Position numbers and translations under genes: made by a program | Part shown: positions 26,509-34,579 of the stretch, in pieces | How positions within the stretch are numbered: position 1 is the first letter of the stretch | Layout of the letters: every line of letters begins with the position of its first letter | The notes under the pieces: generated by a model | Database searches by the model: none | Told to the model about the DNA's origin: nothing | The model's input: the letters and a program-made list of their open reading frames with translations, nothing else | NCBI RefSeq assembly: GCF_040834005.1 | Contig: NZ_CP162129.1 | Location: forward strand, 199,501-263,500 | Direction: 5' to 3' | Source of the DNA: Paenibacillus sp. PL2-23 | GTDB taxonomy: Bacteria; Bacillota; Bacilli; Paenibacillales; Paenibacillaceae | DNA: 64,000 nt

Positions 26509-26521
26509 TGTCTTTAAGCAT

Positions 26522-26536
26522 ATGTAAGCGCATTCG
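26522..26536 (+). promoter_or_regulatory. CRE-like site before the uptake/degradation operon
   Basis: ATGTAAGCGCATTCG fits the CcpA consensus WTGNAANCGNWNNCW at all but the last position. It sits about 140 bases before the first ORF of the ABC-importer operon, consistent with carbon catabolite control of a degradative pathway. Confidence 0.45.
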
Positions 26537-26600
26537 TAAACCCGTTTCATTGCCCATTTTTTTTACACCGTTTTGCGAAATGATTGCGCAGCAGACCGTC

Positions 26601-26628
26601 TGTGCAAGGCGCCGCACAATGTTCATAA
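26601..26628 (+). promoter_or_regulatory. Inverted repeat and putative promoter
   Basis: TGTGC and GCACA are separated by 8 bases (26601-26618), and CATAAT (26623-26628) is a plausible -10 box. A poor -35 (TGTGCA) would fall within the inverted repeat, as expected for a promoter needing an activator. No GG-N10-GC sigma-54 element is visible between 26509 and 26661. The NtrC-like regulator is the natural candidate to bind here. Confidence 0.4.
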
Positions 26629-26661
26629 TGAAACTCATAAAGCTGACAGCGAGGTGAAGAG

Positions 26662-26790
26662 ATGAATAAATTCGCGATTCAACGGCGTTCCCGCATTATC
26701 GAGAGCATCGACCTTCTTCCGCAAGAGCCTGGAAATGGCGCCGGACTGGATATGGGGGCCGTCGGACGGTACGAGGGTGAATCGACATGA
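26662..26790 (+). CDS. 42-residue leader ORF coupled to the permease gene
   Basis: An ORF of 43 codons starting at ATG 26662, 6 bases after GAGGTG. Its TGA stop overlaps the ATG of the first permease gene (ATGA, 26787-26790), so the two look translationally coupled. The product begins MNKFAIQRRSRIIESIDLLP and has no recognisable domain or membrane segment. It may be a leader peptide controlling importer translation or a small subunit. The ribosome site and 4-base overlap are the only evidence. Confidence 0.55.
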   Translation: MNKFAIQRRSRIIESIDLLPQEPGNGAGLDMGAVGRYEGEST

Positions 26791-27407
26791 ACTATTTGAT
26801 CGATAATCCCGACAAAGTGATGCCTTTCTTCTGGGAGCATCTCTCCCTGACATTCAGCTCCCTGCTCATCGCGCTCTGCATTGCCTTGCCGCTCGGCTTC
26901 CTCATCACCAAGTATAAGAAGCTGCAAGCTCCCGTAACGAGCGTGCTCGGCATTATCTACACGATTCCAAGCATGGCGCTGTATGCGGCGCTGATTCCCT
27001 ATACGGGGCTTGGCGTCACGACGGCAACGGTTGGACTGGTCGCTTACGCGCAAATGATCCTCGTGCGCAACGTCATCGCCGCGATGAACGGGATTGATCC
27101 CATGATGATTGAAGCGGCGAAAGGCATGGGGATGAGCAAGGCTCAGATCCTGTTCAAGATCGAAGTTCCGCTCGCCTTACCCGTCGTCATTGCGGGCATC
27201 CGGGTAGCGACTGTATCCATTATCTCGATTGGAACGGTGGCGGCATGGATCGGGGCAGGGGGGCTCGGCAGACTGATCTATCAAGGCTTGAATCACGATC
27301 ACACAGGAAAGATCGTGGCTGGGACGGTGACCATCGCCATTCTGGCGATCGGGGCTGATCTCTTGTTCCGAGTCATTGAAAAAATACTCAGCCCGAGAAC
27401 GACTTAA
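26787..27407 (+). CDS. OpuBB/YehY-type ABC permease (1 of 2)
   Basis: A 206-residue BPD-type permease of the glycine-betaine/carnitine/choline (OpuC, YehZYXW) class, with about five to six membrane segments. The cytoplasmic EAA loop reads MIEAAKGMGMSKAQILFKIEVPLALP and contacts the ATPase. GAGGG precedes the ATG. It is followed after 14 bases by a second, related permease; together they form the heteromeric channel. Confidence 0.92.
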   Translation: MNYLIDNPDKVMPFFWEHLSLTFSSLLIALCIALPLGFLITKYKKLQAPVTSVLGIIYTIPSMALYAALIPYTGLGVTTATVGLVAYAQMILVRNVIAAMNGIDPMMIEAAKGMGMSKAQILFKIEVPLALPVVIAGIRVATVSIISIGTVAAWIGAGGLGRLIYQGLNHDHTGKIVAGTVTIAILAIGADLLFRVIEKILSPRTT

Positions 27408-27421
27408 AGGAGGTGTGAGCC

Positions 27422-28060
27422 GTGAAGGTTCTGGATCAGATTCGCGAGTACTTCGAAGGGAATGCGCCTGTATTCTTCGCCAATATGAAGATGCATATCT
27501 GGCTTAGCTCCTTCTCCATGATTGCAGCGATGCTGATCTGCATTCCGCTCGGAATCTGGATTTCGAGAAAATTATTGATAGCGAACTACGTGATCAATGC
27601 GGTCAATATTGTACGGGTTATTCCCAGCCTGGCTGTACTGGCGCTTGCGATGCCGCTGCTCGGCGTCGGGTTCGCTCCGGCCGCGGTGGCGCTTACCATT
27701 CTGGCATGCCCGCCCATCCTGATCAATACGTACGTCGCTTTCCGGGAAATTAATCCCGCCATTAAGGAAGCGGCGCGGGGCATGGGCATGACGCCTCTCC
27801 AGACCATTATAAAGGTCGAGCTCCCGCTGGCGCTGCCGGTCATGCTGGCCGGTATCCGGATCGCATCGGTGGAGATCATCGCCAGCGCAACGCTTGCTGT
27901 TCTTATCGGCGGCGGAGGACTTGGCAGCTATATTATTAACGGAGTCAGCATGATGTCGAAGAGCTTCCTGCTGATCGGGGCGGTACCTGTGGCACTGCTC
28001 GCCATCCTGAGCGAAATTGTATTCAGCTACATGCAGCGCAAAACAAACTATTCGCACTAA
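27422..28060 (+). CDS. OpuBD/YehW-type ABC permease (2 of 2)
   Basis: A 212-residue membrane permease related to the preceding one, with EAA-loop residues KEAARGMGMTPLQTIIKVE and repeated hydrophobic segments (for example VVVIPSLAVLALAMP-like stretches near residue 65). Start is GTG 27422 after a very strong AAAGGAGGTG. It partners the first permease, the lipoprotein receptor and the ATPase downstream to make a complete importer. Confidence 0.92.
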   Translation: MKVLDQIREYFEGNAPVFFANMKMHIWLSSFSMIAAMLICIPLGIWISRKLLIANYVINAVNIVRVIPSLAVLALAMPLLGVGFAPAAVALTILACPPILINTYVAFREINPAIKEAARGMGMTPLQTIIKVELPLALPVMLAGIRIASVEIIASATLAVLIGGGGLGSYIINGVSMMSKSFLLIGAVPVALLAILSEIVFSYMQRKTNYSH

Positions 28061-28076
28061 AAAGGAGAGATTTTCA

Positions 28077-28997
28077 ATGAAAAAACGTTTCTGGCTATCT
28101 CTGATTGCGGCTATGGTACTGGCAACAACGCTTACAGCTTGCAGCGAAAGTAAAGAGAGCAAATCCGACTTGACGATGACCGTTGGCTCTAAGGACAATA
28201 CGGAGAATCATCTCATTGGCGAAATGTATGCGCTTATATTAGAAGATATGGGCATTTCCGTTAAGCGGCAGCTTAGCCTTGGCGGTACGGCGCCGACATT
28301 CGAAGCGCTTAAGAAGGGAGACCTCGACCTCTACCCGGAATATACGGGGACGGGACTTGGCGTCATGCTGGAGCAGAAGGAGCCGGAGAAGGACTCCGCG
28401 GTCGCTCTGCAGAAGGTGCGCGAAGGCTTCAAGCAATGGGATCTGGAATGGCTCGAACCGGCTTCCGAGAATGCCACCTATGGCTTCGCGATGAAGAAAG
28501 AAACGGCTGAGAAATACGGCATCAAGACCTATAGCGATCTGGCGAAGCACACGAAGGACCTGGTGCTGTCTTATCCGCAGGAATTCGACGTTCGCGAGGA
28601 CGGTCTGCCGGGCCTGCAGAAGGTATTCGCCGACCAAGGCGGCTTCGCGTTCAAGAAGCAATTCCAGATCGACTACAGCCTTCGTTACAAGCCGCTGGAG
28701 AGCAACGAATCCGACGTGACGGTATCGGTCGGCACTGACGGCCAAATCGCTGGCATGGGTCTGCAGCTGCTCCAAGACGACGTAGGATTTTTCCCGGTAT
28801 ATAACGTCGCTCCGCTTATCCGCAAGGAGAAGCTGGACGCTGAGCCTATTATCAAAGAAAAGCTGAACGCGCTGGCCCCGCTGTTGACGGACGCTGCCGT
28901 GCAGACGATGAACTGGAAAGTGGACGGTCCGGAGAAAGCGGAAATTGAAGATGTGGCCAAACAATTCCTGATTGACAATAAACTCATTACGGAATAG
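28077..28997 (+). CDS. OpuCC/OsmF-type substrate-binding lipoprotein
   Basis: A 306-residue receptor of the ABC importer. The signal peptide ends with the lipobox LTAC, so the protein is lipid-anchored outside the membrane. The type II binding-protein core shows VGSKDNTENHLIGEMYAL and LDLYPEYTGTG, typical of quaternary-amine and osmolyte receptors, but the binding residues cannot be read well enough to name the ligand. ATG 28077 follows AAGGAGAG. It is a paralogue of the anchored protein at 25519 but keeps the Cys. Confidence 0.92.
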   Translation: MKKRFWLSLIAAMVLATTLTACSESKESKSDLTMTVGSKDNTENHLIGEMYALILEDMGISVKRQLSLGGTAPTFEALKKGDLDLYPEYTGTGLGVMLEQKEPEKDSAVALQKVREGFKQWDLEWLEPASENATYGFAMKKETAEKYGIKTYSDLAKHTKDLVLSYPQEFDVREDGLPGLQKVFADQGGFAFKKQFQIDYSLRYKPLESNESDVTVSVGTDGQIAGMGLQLLQDDVGFFPVYNVAPLIRKEKLDAEPIIKEKLNALAPLLTDAAVQTMNWKVDGPEKAEIEDVAKQFLIDNKLITE

Positions 28998-29018
28998 AAC
29001 CATTCATTCAAGGCGCAT

Positions 29019-29047
29019 GGACCGAGGCTCACTGGAGTCTTCGGTCC
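29019..29047 (+). other. Intercistronic stem-loop
   Basis: GGACCGA and TCGGTCC pair across 15 bases in the 98-base gap between the binding-protein and ATPase genes. There is no T tract, so it more likely stabilises the abundant binding-protein message or attenuates downstream expression than ends transcription. Confidence 0.5.
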
Positions 29048-29095
29048 GCTCTTGTCAATGATTTAGACTTGAATTTCTCATAAGGGGGAGACGGA

Positions 29096-30046
29096 ATGAG
29101 CATCGTGTTCAAAAACGTAGTGAAGCAGTATCCGAACACTGCTTCCCGGGCGGTGGACGATGTCTCGCTCGACATCCGGGAAGGCGAGTTTATCGTTTTC
29201 CTTGGTCCGTCGGGCTGTGGCAAAACGACTTTGTTGAAAATGGTGAACAAGCTTTACGATACGACGGCGGGCTCGATTGAGATCGACGGGGCTGACATTC
29301 GCGACATGCAGACGGAGCAGCTTCGCCGGGGAATTGGCTACGTCATTCAGCAGAACGGCCTCTTCCCGCATATGACAATTGAAGCCAACATTGCGGTCGT
29401 GCCGAGGCTTCTGAAGTGGGACGAAGCGACAATCGACAAGCGGATTGACGAGCTGCTGGAGATGGTGCATCTGGATCCCAAGACGTACCGGAAGCGCAGG
29501 CCGAGCCAATTGTCGGGCGGCCAGCAGCAGCGAGTCGGTATCGCTCGTGCCATGGCGGCCGGGCCCAAAATCTTGCTCATGGACGAACCGTTCGGAGCGA
29601 TCGATGCCATTACGAGAACGAGTCTGCAGGATGAGCTTCACCGCATTCAGCGGCTGCTGAAGAAGACGATTCTATTCGTTACTCATGACGTCGATGAAGC
29701 GCTTCGGCTGGCGGATCGCATTATCGTCATGCAGGCGGGCAAGGTCGTGCAATTCGCCTCGCCTTACGACATATTGACGAATCCGGCCAACGATTTCATC
29801 CGGCAGCTCATTGGCGAGAGGGACGTATACCGCAAGATGGGCTTCTTGAAGGTGTCGGACGTCTATACCTCAGGCGGATGGGAGTCGGCTTCCTCATCAG
29901 AAAGTGTTGCATTGAAGGATGGTCTGAAGGACGTATTCAATCGCATGGTCGAGGATAAGGTGCGCGAATACCCCGTTGTCAATGACAGCAATGTCAGGGT
30001 CGGCATGGTTACGATGGAACGCATTCTGACTAAACTGGCGAACTGA
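29096..30046 (+). CDS. OpuCA-type ABC importer ATPase with a CBS segment
   Basis: A 316-residue ATPase: Walker A GPSGCGKTT, Q-loop near VIQQNGLFPHM, signature LSGGQQQR, Walker B ILLMDEPFGAID and H-loop FVTHD. The C-terminal 70 residues (DVFNRMVEDKVREYPVV... VGMVTMERIL) resemble a single CBS repeat. OpuA/OpuC ATPases normally carry two CBS repeats for osmotic gating, so here it is shortened. It energises the two permeases upstream. Confidence 0.92.
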   Translation: MSIVFKNVVKQYPNTASRAVDDVSLDIREGEFIVFLGPSGCGKTTLLKMVNKLYDTTAGSIEIDGADIRDMQTEQLRRGIGYVIQQNGLFPHMTIEANIAVVPRLLKWDEATIDKRIDELLEMVHLDPKTYRKRRPSQLSGGQQQRVGIARAMAAGPKILLMDEPFGAIDAITRTSLQDELHRIQRLLKKTILFVTHDVDEALRLADRIIVMQAGKVVQFASPYDILTNPANDFIRQLIGERDVYRKMGFLKVSDVYTSGGWESASSSESVALKDGLKDVFNRMVEDKVREYPVVNDSNVRVGMVTMERILTKLAN

Positions 30047-30059
30047 AGGAGAGATCATC

Positions 30060-31385
30060 GTGCGGTACGTAGAAGACGCATTCGGGCGGGTTGAGCTGCC
30101 GGATGACGCCTTGTATGGCGCTCAGACGTTCCGAAGCGCGACGAATATGAGCTTCTCAGGCAGAACGCTTGCGGCTTATCCCGGCTTCATCGTGGCGATG
30201 TCCGAGGTGAAGCTAGCGGCGGCCAGAACGAACGAACGCGCCGGATTGCTTCCACGAGCGATAGCGCGAGTCATCGAGCAGGCTTGCAAGGAAGTTCGGT
30301 CTGGCTGCTATAACGAGCAATTTATCGTCGATCCCTATCATGGCGGCGGGGGCATCGGCAGCAACATGAACATGAACGAAGTAATTGCTGGCCTTGCGAA
30401 TGAGATTGTCGGCAGCTTCAACGGGAGCTCCCCGGTACATCCCACCGATCATGTGAACGCTTCGCAATCCACGTCGGATGTTTGCCATACCGCTCTGCGT
30501 ATCGCGGTCATTCGAAGCGGAGAGAAGCTGGACTTGGCGCTGGTGCGGCTTATTGAAGCGCTGGAACAAAAAGCTGAAGAATTGGCGAAGGTGCCGACCA
30601 TTACGAGGACCTGCCTGCAGGATGGGATGCCGGGTACGCTCGGCACGATGTTCGGCGGCTACGCATCCGGGCTAAGGCGCAGGACCAAGCATCTTGCTGA
30701 TGCCATTGCGGAGCTGCATGCCGTGAACCTTGGAGGCACAGTAATTGGCTCGGGCCTGGGAGCTCCAGTCGTCTATCGAGAGAACATTCTGGACGCCCTG
30801 ATGGCGGTGACGGAGTTGCCGCTGCGTCATCGGGAGAATCTCTACGACGCGGCACAGAACATGGACGATCTGGCGGCCGTCTCCTCGGAGCTGCAATTGT
30901 TATCCGGTGTGCTGATTAAGCTGGCCAAGGATCTCCGGCTGCTGTCCTCCGGTCCGGAAGCGGGCTTCGGCGAGCTTCGGCTGCCGGCGGTTCAGGCGGG
31001 ATCGTCGTTTTTCCCCGGCAAGATTAACCCGGTTGTGCCGGAGACGCTTATCCAGTGCTGCTTCCAGGTCAGCGGCCTCGACCGGGCCGTTCAGGCATCG
31101 CTGGAGCATGGCGAATTGAACTTGAACGTATGGGAAGGCTTCGCCGGGTTCAATGTGCTTGATATGATCGGCATGCTGGAGAAGGCGGCGACTTTATTTA
31201 TAGATAAATGCATGGTGGGCATAGAAGCCGACGAGAACAGATGCCGGGAGCTGTCGGACACGTTCATTCCGGCTGTCGTCACACTCAAGGAGAAGTACGG
31301 GTATACACAAGTCAGTCAATGGCTGAAGGAAAAGTCTAGGGAAGAAATTCGCGCTATCTACGAAAAAGGGGTTGAACGAGAATGA
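30060..31385 (+). CDS. Aspartase/fumarase-superfamily lyase
   Basis: A 441-residue enzyme of the aspartase/fumarase superfamily, acting by beta-elimination with release of fumarate or a similar acid. Conserved regions: GIGSNMNMNEVIAG, HPTDHVNASQSTSDV, and the signature loop GSSFFPGKINPVVPE with the catalytic Ser. It is shorter than true aspartase (about 468) and differs at many positions (SFFP for SIMP), so the natural substrate may be an N-substituted aspartate or related compound. The GTG start follows AAGGAGAG. It sits directly after the importer ATPase gene and overlaps the aldehyde dehydrogenase gene by 4 bases. Confidence 0.85.
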   Translation: MRYVEDAFGRVELPDDALYGAQTFRSATNMSFSGRTLAAYPGFIVAMSEVKLAAARTNERAGLLPRAIARVIEQACKEVRSGCYNEQFIVDPYHGGGGIGSNMNMNEVIAGLANEIVGSFNGSSPVHPTDHVNASQSTSDVCHTALRIAVIRSGEKLDLALVRLIEALEQKAEELAKVPTITRTCLQDGMPGTLGTMFGGYASGLRRRTKHLADAIAELHAVNLGGTVIGSGLGAPVVYRENILDALMAVTELPLRHRENLYDAAQNMDDLAAVSSELQLLSGVLIKLAKDLRLLSSGPEAGFGELRLPAVQAGSSFFPGKINPVVPETLIQCCFQVSGLDRAVQASLEHGELNLNVWEGFAGFNVLDMIGMLEKAATLFIDKCMVGIEADENRCRELSDTFIPAVVTLKEKYGYTQVSQWLKEKSREEIRAIYEKGVERE

Positions 31386-32872
31386 AAGCACCACGATTGG
31401 AGTGGGCCCGCGAGTGGCTGAAGGATACGAAGAAGCTATATATTAACGGCGAATGGATTGCCGGCTCGTCCGGCACGACGATAGATACGGTTAATCCCGC
31501 GAATGGAACCATCATTGGCTCATTCGTTGGCGCGTCCGGCGACGACGTGGACGCAGCGGTTAAGGCTGCGAGAGCGGCGTTCGAGTCAGGGGAATGGAAG
31601 GACATGTCCCGCAAGGAGCGCGGCAGAAGGATGCACGCCATCGCTGCGCTCATCCGCGAGCATCAAGACGAGCTGGCGACGCTGGAGAGTCTGGACAACG
31701 GCAAGCTGTACAAGGAAGCGTACTATGACGACGTGGCGGAAGCCGCCGATTTCTTCGACTATTACGCGGGCTGGACAGACAAATATTACGGCGAGGTCAA
31801 TCCCGTCGAAGGCAACTTCACGAGCTTCACAACTCGCGATCCCGTCGGTGTCTGCGGCTTGATCGTGCCATGGAATTTCCCAATCGACATGGCTGCGATG
31901 AAGCTGACGCCCGCGCTTGCAATGGGCAATACGGTCGTGCTCAAGCCATCAAGTGTAACCTCGTTGTCGGCGATCCGGCTATTCGAGATCATTCATGAAG
32001 CGGGCTTGCTGCCCCCGGGCGTCATCAACCTCATTCTGGGCGAAGGTCGCACCGGCTCGTTCATATCCTCGCATCCCGATGTGGATAAGGTATCCTTCAC
32101 GGGCAGCACGCAGGTCGGGAAGAAGCTTGTGCACGATTCCGCGGATTCCAATCTGAAGGCGGTCACGCTGGAGCTTGGCGGCAAGTCGCCGAACATCATC
32201 TTTGCGGACGCGCCGAATTTGGATGCGGCGATTGAGCGCTCCTTCTACGGCCTGTTCACGCATAAGGCGGAGAAGTGCAGCTCCCCTACCCGATTGCTTG
32301 TGGAGCGTCCCATCTACGACCGTGTCGTCGATGCGCTGGCGAAGTACGCCGAGGGCTACAAGCTCGGCGATCCGTTCGATCCCGCGAGCGACCAAGGTCC
32401 GCAGGCGTCGAAGGCGCATATGGAGAGCATCCTCCGCTACATCGAGAGCGGCAAGGAGCAAGGCGCCCGGCTGGCAGCAGGCGGCTATCGGGATATGGAG
32501 GGAACGAACGGAGAAGGGTATTACGTTCGCCCCACTATCTTCGCGGACGTTACGAATGACATGAAGATCGCGCAGGAGGAAATTTTCGGTCCGGTGCTGT
32601 GCGTCATTCCTTTCGATACGGAAGAGGAGGCGGTACGAATCGCCAATGACACGATTTACGGTCTGGCGGCTGGATTATGGACCAACGACGTGGCGCGGGC
32701 GCATCGCGTGGCGAAGCGGCTGGACGCCGGTCAGGTATTCGTCAATCGCTACGGCTGCTACGACATCGCCAGCCCGTTCGGCGGCTTCAAGCAATCCGGC
32801 TGGGGCAAGGAGTATGCCATTCACAGCTTGGCGTCATACACGAGAATGAAGGCAATCTGGATTGCCCATTAA
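31382..32872 (+). CDS. NAD(P)-dependent aldehyde dehydrogenase
   Basis: A 496-residue class I/II-like aldehyde dehydrogenase. VPWNFP with the conserved Asn, SFTGSTQVGK, ELGGKSPNIIF with the general-base Glu and the Cys in AEKCSSPTR are present. The residues round the nucleophile differ from the usual GQCCSAGTR, and the C-terminal FGGFKQSGWGKE is typical of betaine-aldehyde and gamma-aminobutyraldehyde types. It would oxidise an aldehyde from the pathway to an acid. Start overlaps the lyase stop (ATGA). Confidence 0.92.
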   Translation: MKAPRLEWAREWLKDTKKLYINGEWIAGSSGTTIDTVNPANGTIIGSFVGASGDDVDAAVKAARAAFESGEWKDMSRKERGRRMHAIAALIREHQDELATLESLDNGKLYKEAYYDDVAEAADFFDYYAGWTDKYYGEVNPVEGNFTSFTTRDPVGVCGLIVPWNFPIDMAAMKLTPALAMGNTVVLKPSSVTSLSAIRLFEIIHEAGLLPPGVINLILGEGRTGSFISSHPDVDKVSFTGSTQVGKKLVHDSADSNLKAVTLELGGKSPNIIFADAPNLDAAIERSFYGLFTHKAEKCSSPTRLLVERPIYDRVVDALAKYAEGYKLGDPFDPASDQGPQASKAHMESILRYIESGKEQGARLAAGGYRDMEGTNGEGYYVRPTIFADVTNDMKIAQEEIFGPVLCVIPFDTEEEAVRIANDTIYGLAAGLWTNDVARAHRVAKRLDAGQVFVNRYGCYDIASPFGGFKQSGWGKEYAIHSLASYTRMKAIWIAH

Positions 32873-32892
32873 GAAGCGGGAGGAACGGAACA

Positions 32893-34014
32893 ATGAACAT
32901 GCTTGCAGCGGTAATGAGAGGAACGCATCAACCTCTGTCCATTGAAACGGTGGAGCTGGCCCCCCCGAAAGCGGGAGAGGTGCTCGTGAAGATACTGGCC
33001 ACTGGCGTCTGCCATAGCGACCTCAATGCGATAGAGGACGAGACGACGCCGATTCCCACCATTCTCGGCCACGAAGGAGCCGGCATCGTTATGGAGGTCG
33101 GTCCGAACGTCAAGACGGTGAAGCCGGGTGACAAGGTCGCTCTTAGCTGGGTGCCATTCTGCGGCACCTGTGAGTTCTGCCAGACCGGCCAAGTCCATCT
33201 GTGCGAATCGGCCTTCGGCCCCATGTTTGCAGGCACACTGCTGGACGGGACATCGAGGCTGAGCCAGAACGGGCTAGGCATCTACCATAATTCATTGCTC
33301 AGCACGTTCGCGGAATATACCGTTGTGCCGGAGATGAGCTGTGTGAAAATGCCGGAGGATATGCCGATGGCCCAAGCCTCCTTGATCGGCTGCGGCGTCG
33401 CGACTGGCTTCGGCGCGGCTGTTCGAGCGGCGCAGGTGAAGCCGGGCTCGACAGTAGCCGTGTTCGGCATCGGCGGCGTCGGCGTCAACGCGATCCAAGG
33501 CGCGCGGATTGCGGGAGCGAGCCGCATCATCGCTTGCGACCTGAAGGCCAAAAACCTGGAGATTGCTCGCACATTCGGGGCGACCGACGTTGTGAACGTC
33601 GGTGAAGTAGACGCAGCGGAAGCGCTCAGGGAGCTGACGGGCGGCTTTGGCGTCCATTATGCGATCGATTGCTCTGGGAATACGATGGCGGCCCAGTCTG
33701 CATGGAAGGGCACGCGCAAGGGCGGCACGACGGTCGTCGTCGGCGCATTCAATCCCAAGAAGGAGCTGGCATTGCCTGCCGGCGGCTTCCACCGTGTCGG
33801 CAAGGTGCTGAAGGGCAGCTTTTATGGCGACGTTCATCCGTTCCGCGATTTCCCGATCATTGCCCAGCTTTATCTGGACGGCAAGTTCCAGCTAGATGAG
33901 CTGGTTCTGGACCGCATTCCGCTGCAGGACATCAATAAGGCAATCAATGGCTTTCACGATCCATGCTGTGTGAATGTCGGGCGCACGGTTGTGGAATTCA
34001 GAGCTGAAGCGTAA
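32893..34014 (+). CDS. Zinc-dependent alcohol dehydrogenase (class III-like MDR)
   Basis: A 373-residue medium-chain dehydrogenase. Catalytic zinc ligands are in GVCHSD and GHEGAG; structural zinc ligands are the four cysteines of CGTCEFCQTGQVHLC. The Rossmann motif is GIGGVGVNAIQG. It resembles the benzyl-alcohol/S-hydroxymethyl-glutathione group. It would oxidise a pathway alcohol and hand the aldehyde to the preceding ALDH. ATG 32893 follows GGGAGG; the longer reading from 32677 lies within the ALDH gene. Confidence 0.92.
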   Translation: MNMLAAVMRGTHQPLSIETVELAPPKAGEVLVKILATGVCHSDLNAIEDETTPIPTILGHEGAGIVMEVGPNVKTVKPGDKVALSWVPFCGTCEFCQTGQVHLCESAFGPMFAGTLLDGTSRLSQNGLGIYHNSLLSTFAEYTVVPEMSCVKMPEDMPMAQASLIGCGVATGFGAAVRAAQVKPGSTVAVFGIGGVGVNAIQGARIAGASRIIACDLKAKNLEIARTFGATDVVNVGEVDAAEALRELTGGFGVHYAIDCSGNTMAAQSAWKGTRKGGTTVVVGAFNPKKELALPAGGFHRVGKVLKGSFYGDVHPFRDFPIIAQLYLDGKFQLDELVLDRIPLQDINKAINGFHDPCCVNVGRTVVEFRAEA

Positions 34015-34044
34015 CGTTCCTACCGGGAAACGAGGGGATGCGGG

Positions 34045-34551
34045 ATGACAGTCATCTTATCGATCATGGCTTTGCAAATTACGTATGTCAGCATGCTCTC
34101 TGTACGATTCATTCTGATGGTGAAGGGCTTCCGGTATATCGCTTCGATGATGAGCGCAGTCGAGATCGGCATCTATGTCATCGGTTTTAAGCTTGTGCTG
34201 GACAATCTAGACAACCCTGTGAACCTGCTGATCTATTGCTTAAGCTACGGCGCCGGCGTATTGCTGGGGGTAAAAATCGAGGAGAGGCTCGCGCTCGGCT
34301 ACATTACCGTGCAGATCACGACAAAGGAAGAATTCGGGGAGCTTGCGGATCAGCTCAGAGCTAAGGGCTACGGCGTAACTCGCTGGGCGGGCGACGGCTT
34401 GGAGGGGCGCCGCTGGGTGCATAACGTTGTGCTTCCGAGGAAGCGGCACCAGCAATTGCACAGGGACGCGCTGGCCATCGATCCGAACTGCTTCATTGTC
34501 AGCTACGAGCCCAAGGCGTTTCATGGTGGATTTATGGTTAGGCGCATGTAG
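34045..34551 (+). CDS. UPF0316 (DUF2179/DUF5698) membrane protein
   Basis: A 168-residue protein with three predicted membrane segments (about residues 2-22, 32-52 and 58-78) and a soluble C-terminal DUF2179-like domain (about 88-165, containing TVQITTKEEFGELADQLRAK). Similar proteins are widespread in Bacillota with no known function. Inclusion in the catabolic operon (30 bases after the ADH gene, 28 before malic enzyme) is unusual and suggests a regulatory or transport accessory. Confidence 0.8.
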   Translation: MTVILSIMALQITYVSMLSVRFILMVKGFRYIASMMSAVEIGIYVIGFKLVLDNLDNPVNLLIYCLSYGAGVLLGVKIEERLALGYITVQITTKEEFGELADQLRAKGYGVTRWAGDGLEGRRWVHNVVLPRKRHQQLHRDALAIDPNCFIVSYEPKAFHGGFMVRRM

Positions 34552-34579
34552 CGCGCCTTAGAAACGGAGGACTACACTC

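Noticed and set aside
26509..26661. Sigma-54 promoter before the importer operon
   Set aside because: I looked for TGGC-N8-TTGC-like -24/-12 elements because of the NtrC-like regulator and found none.
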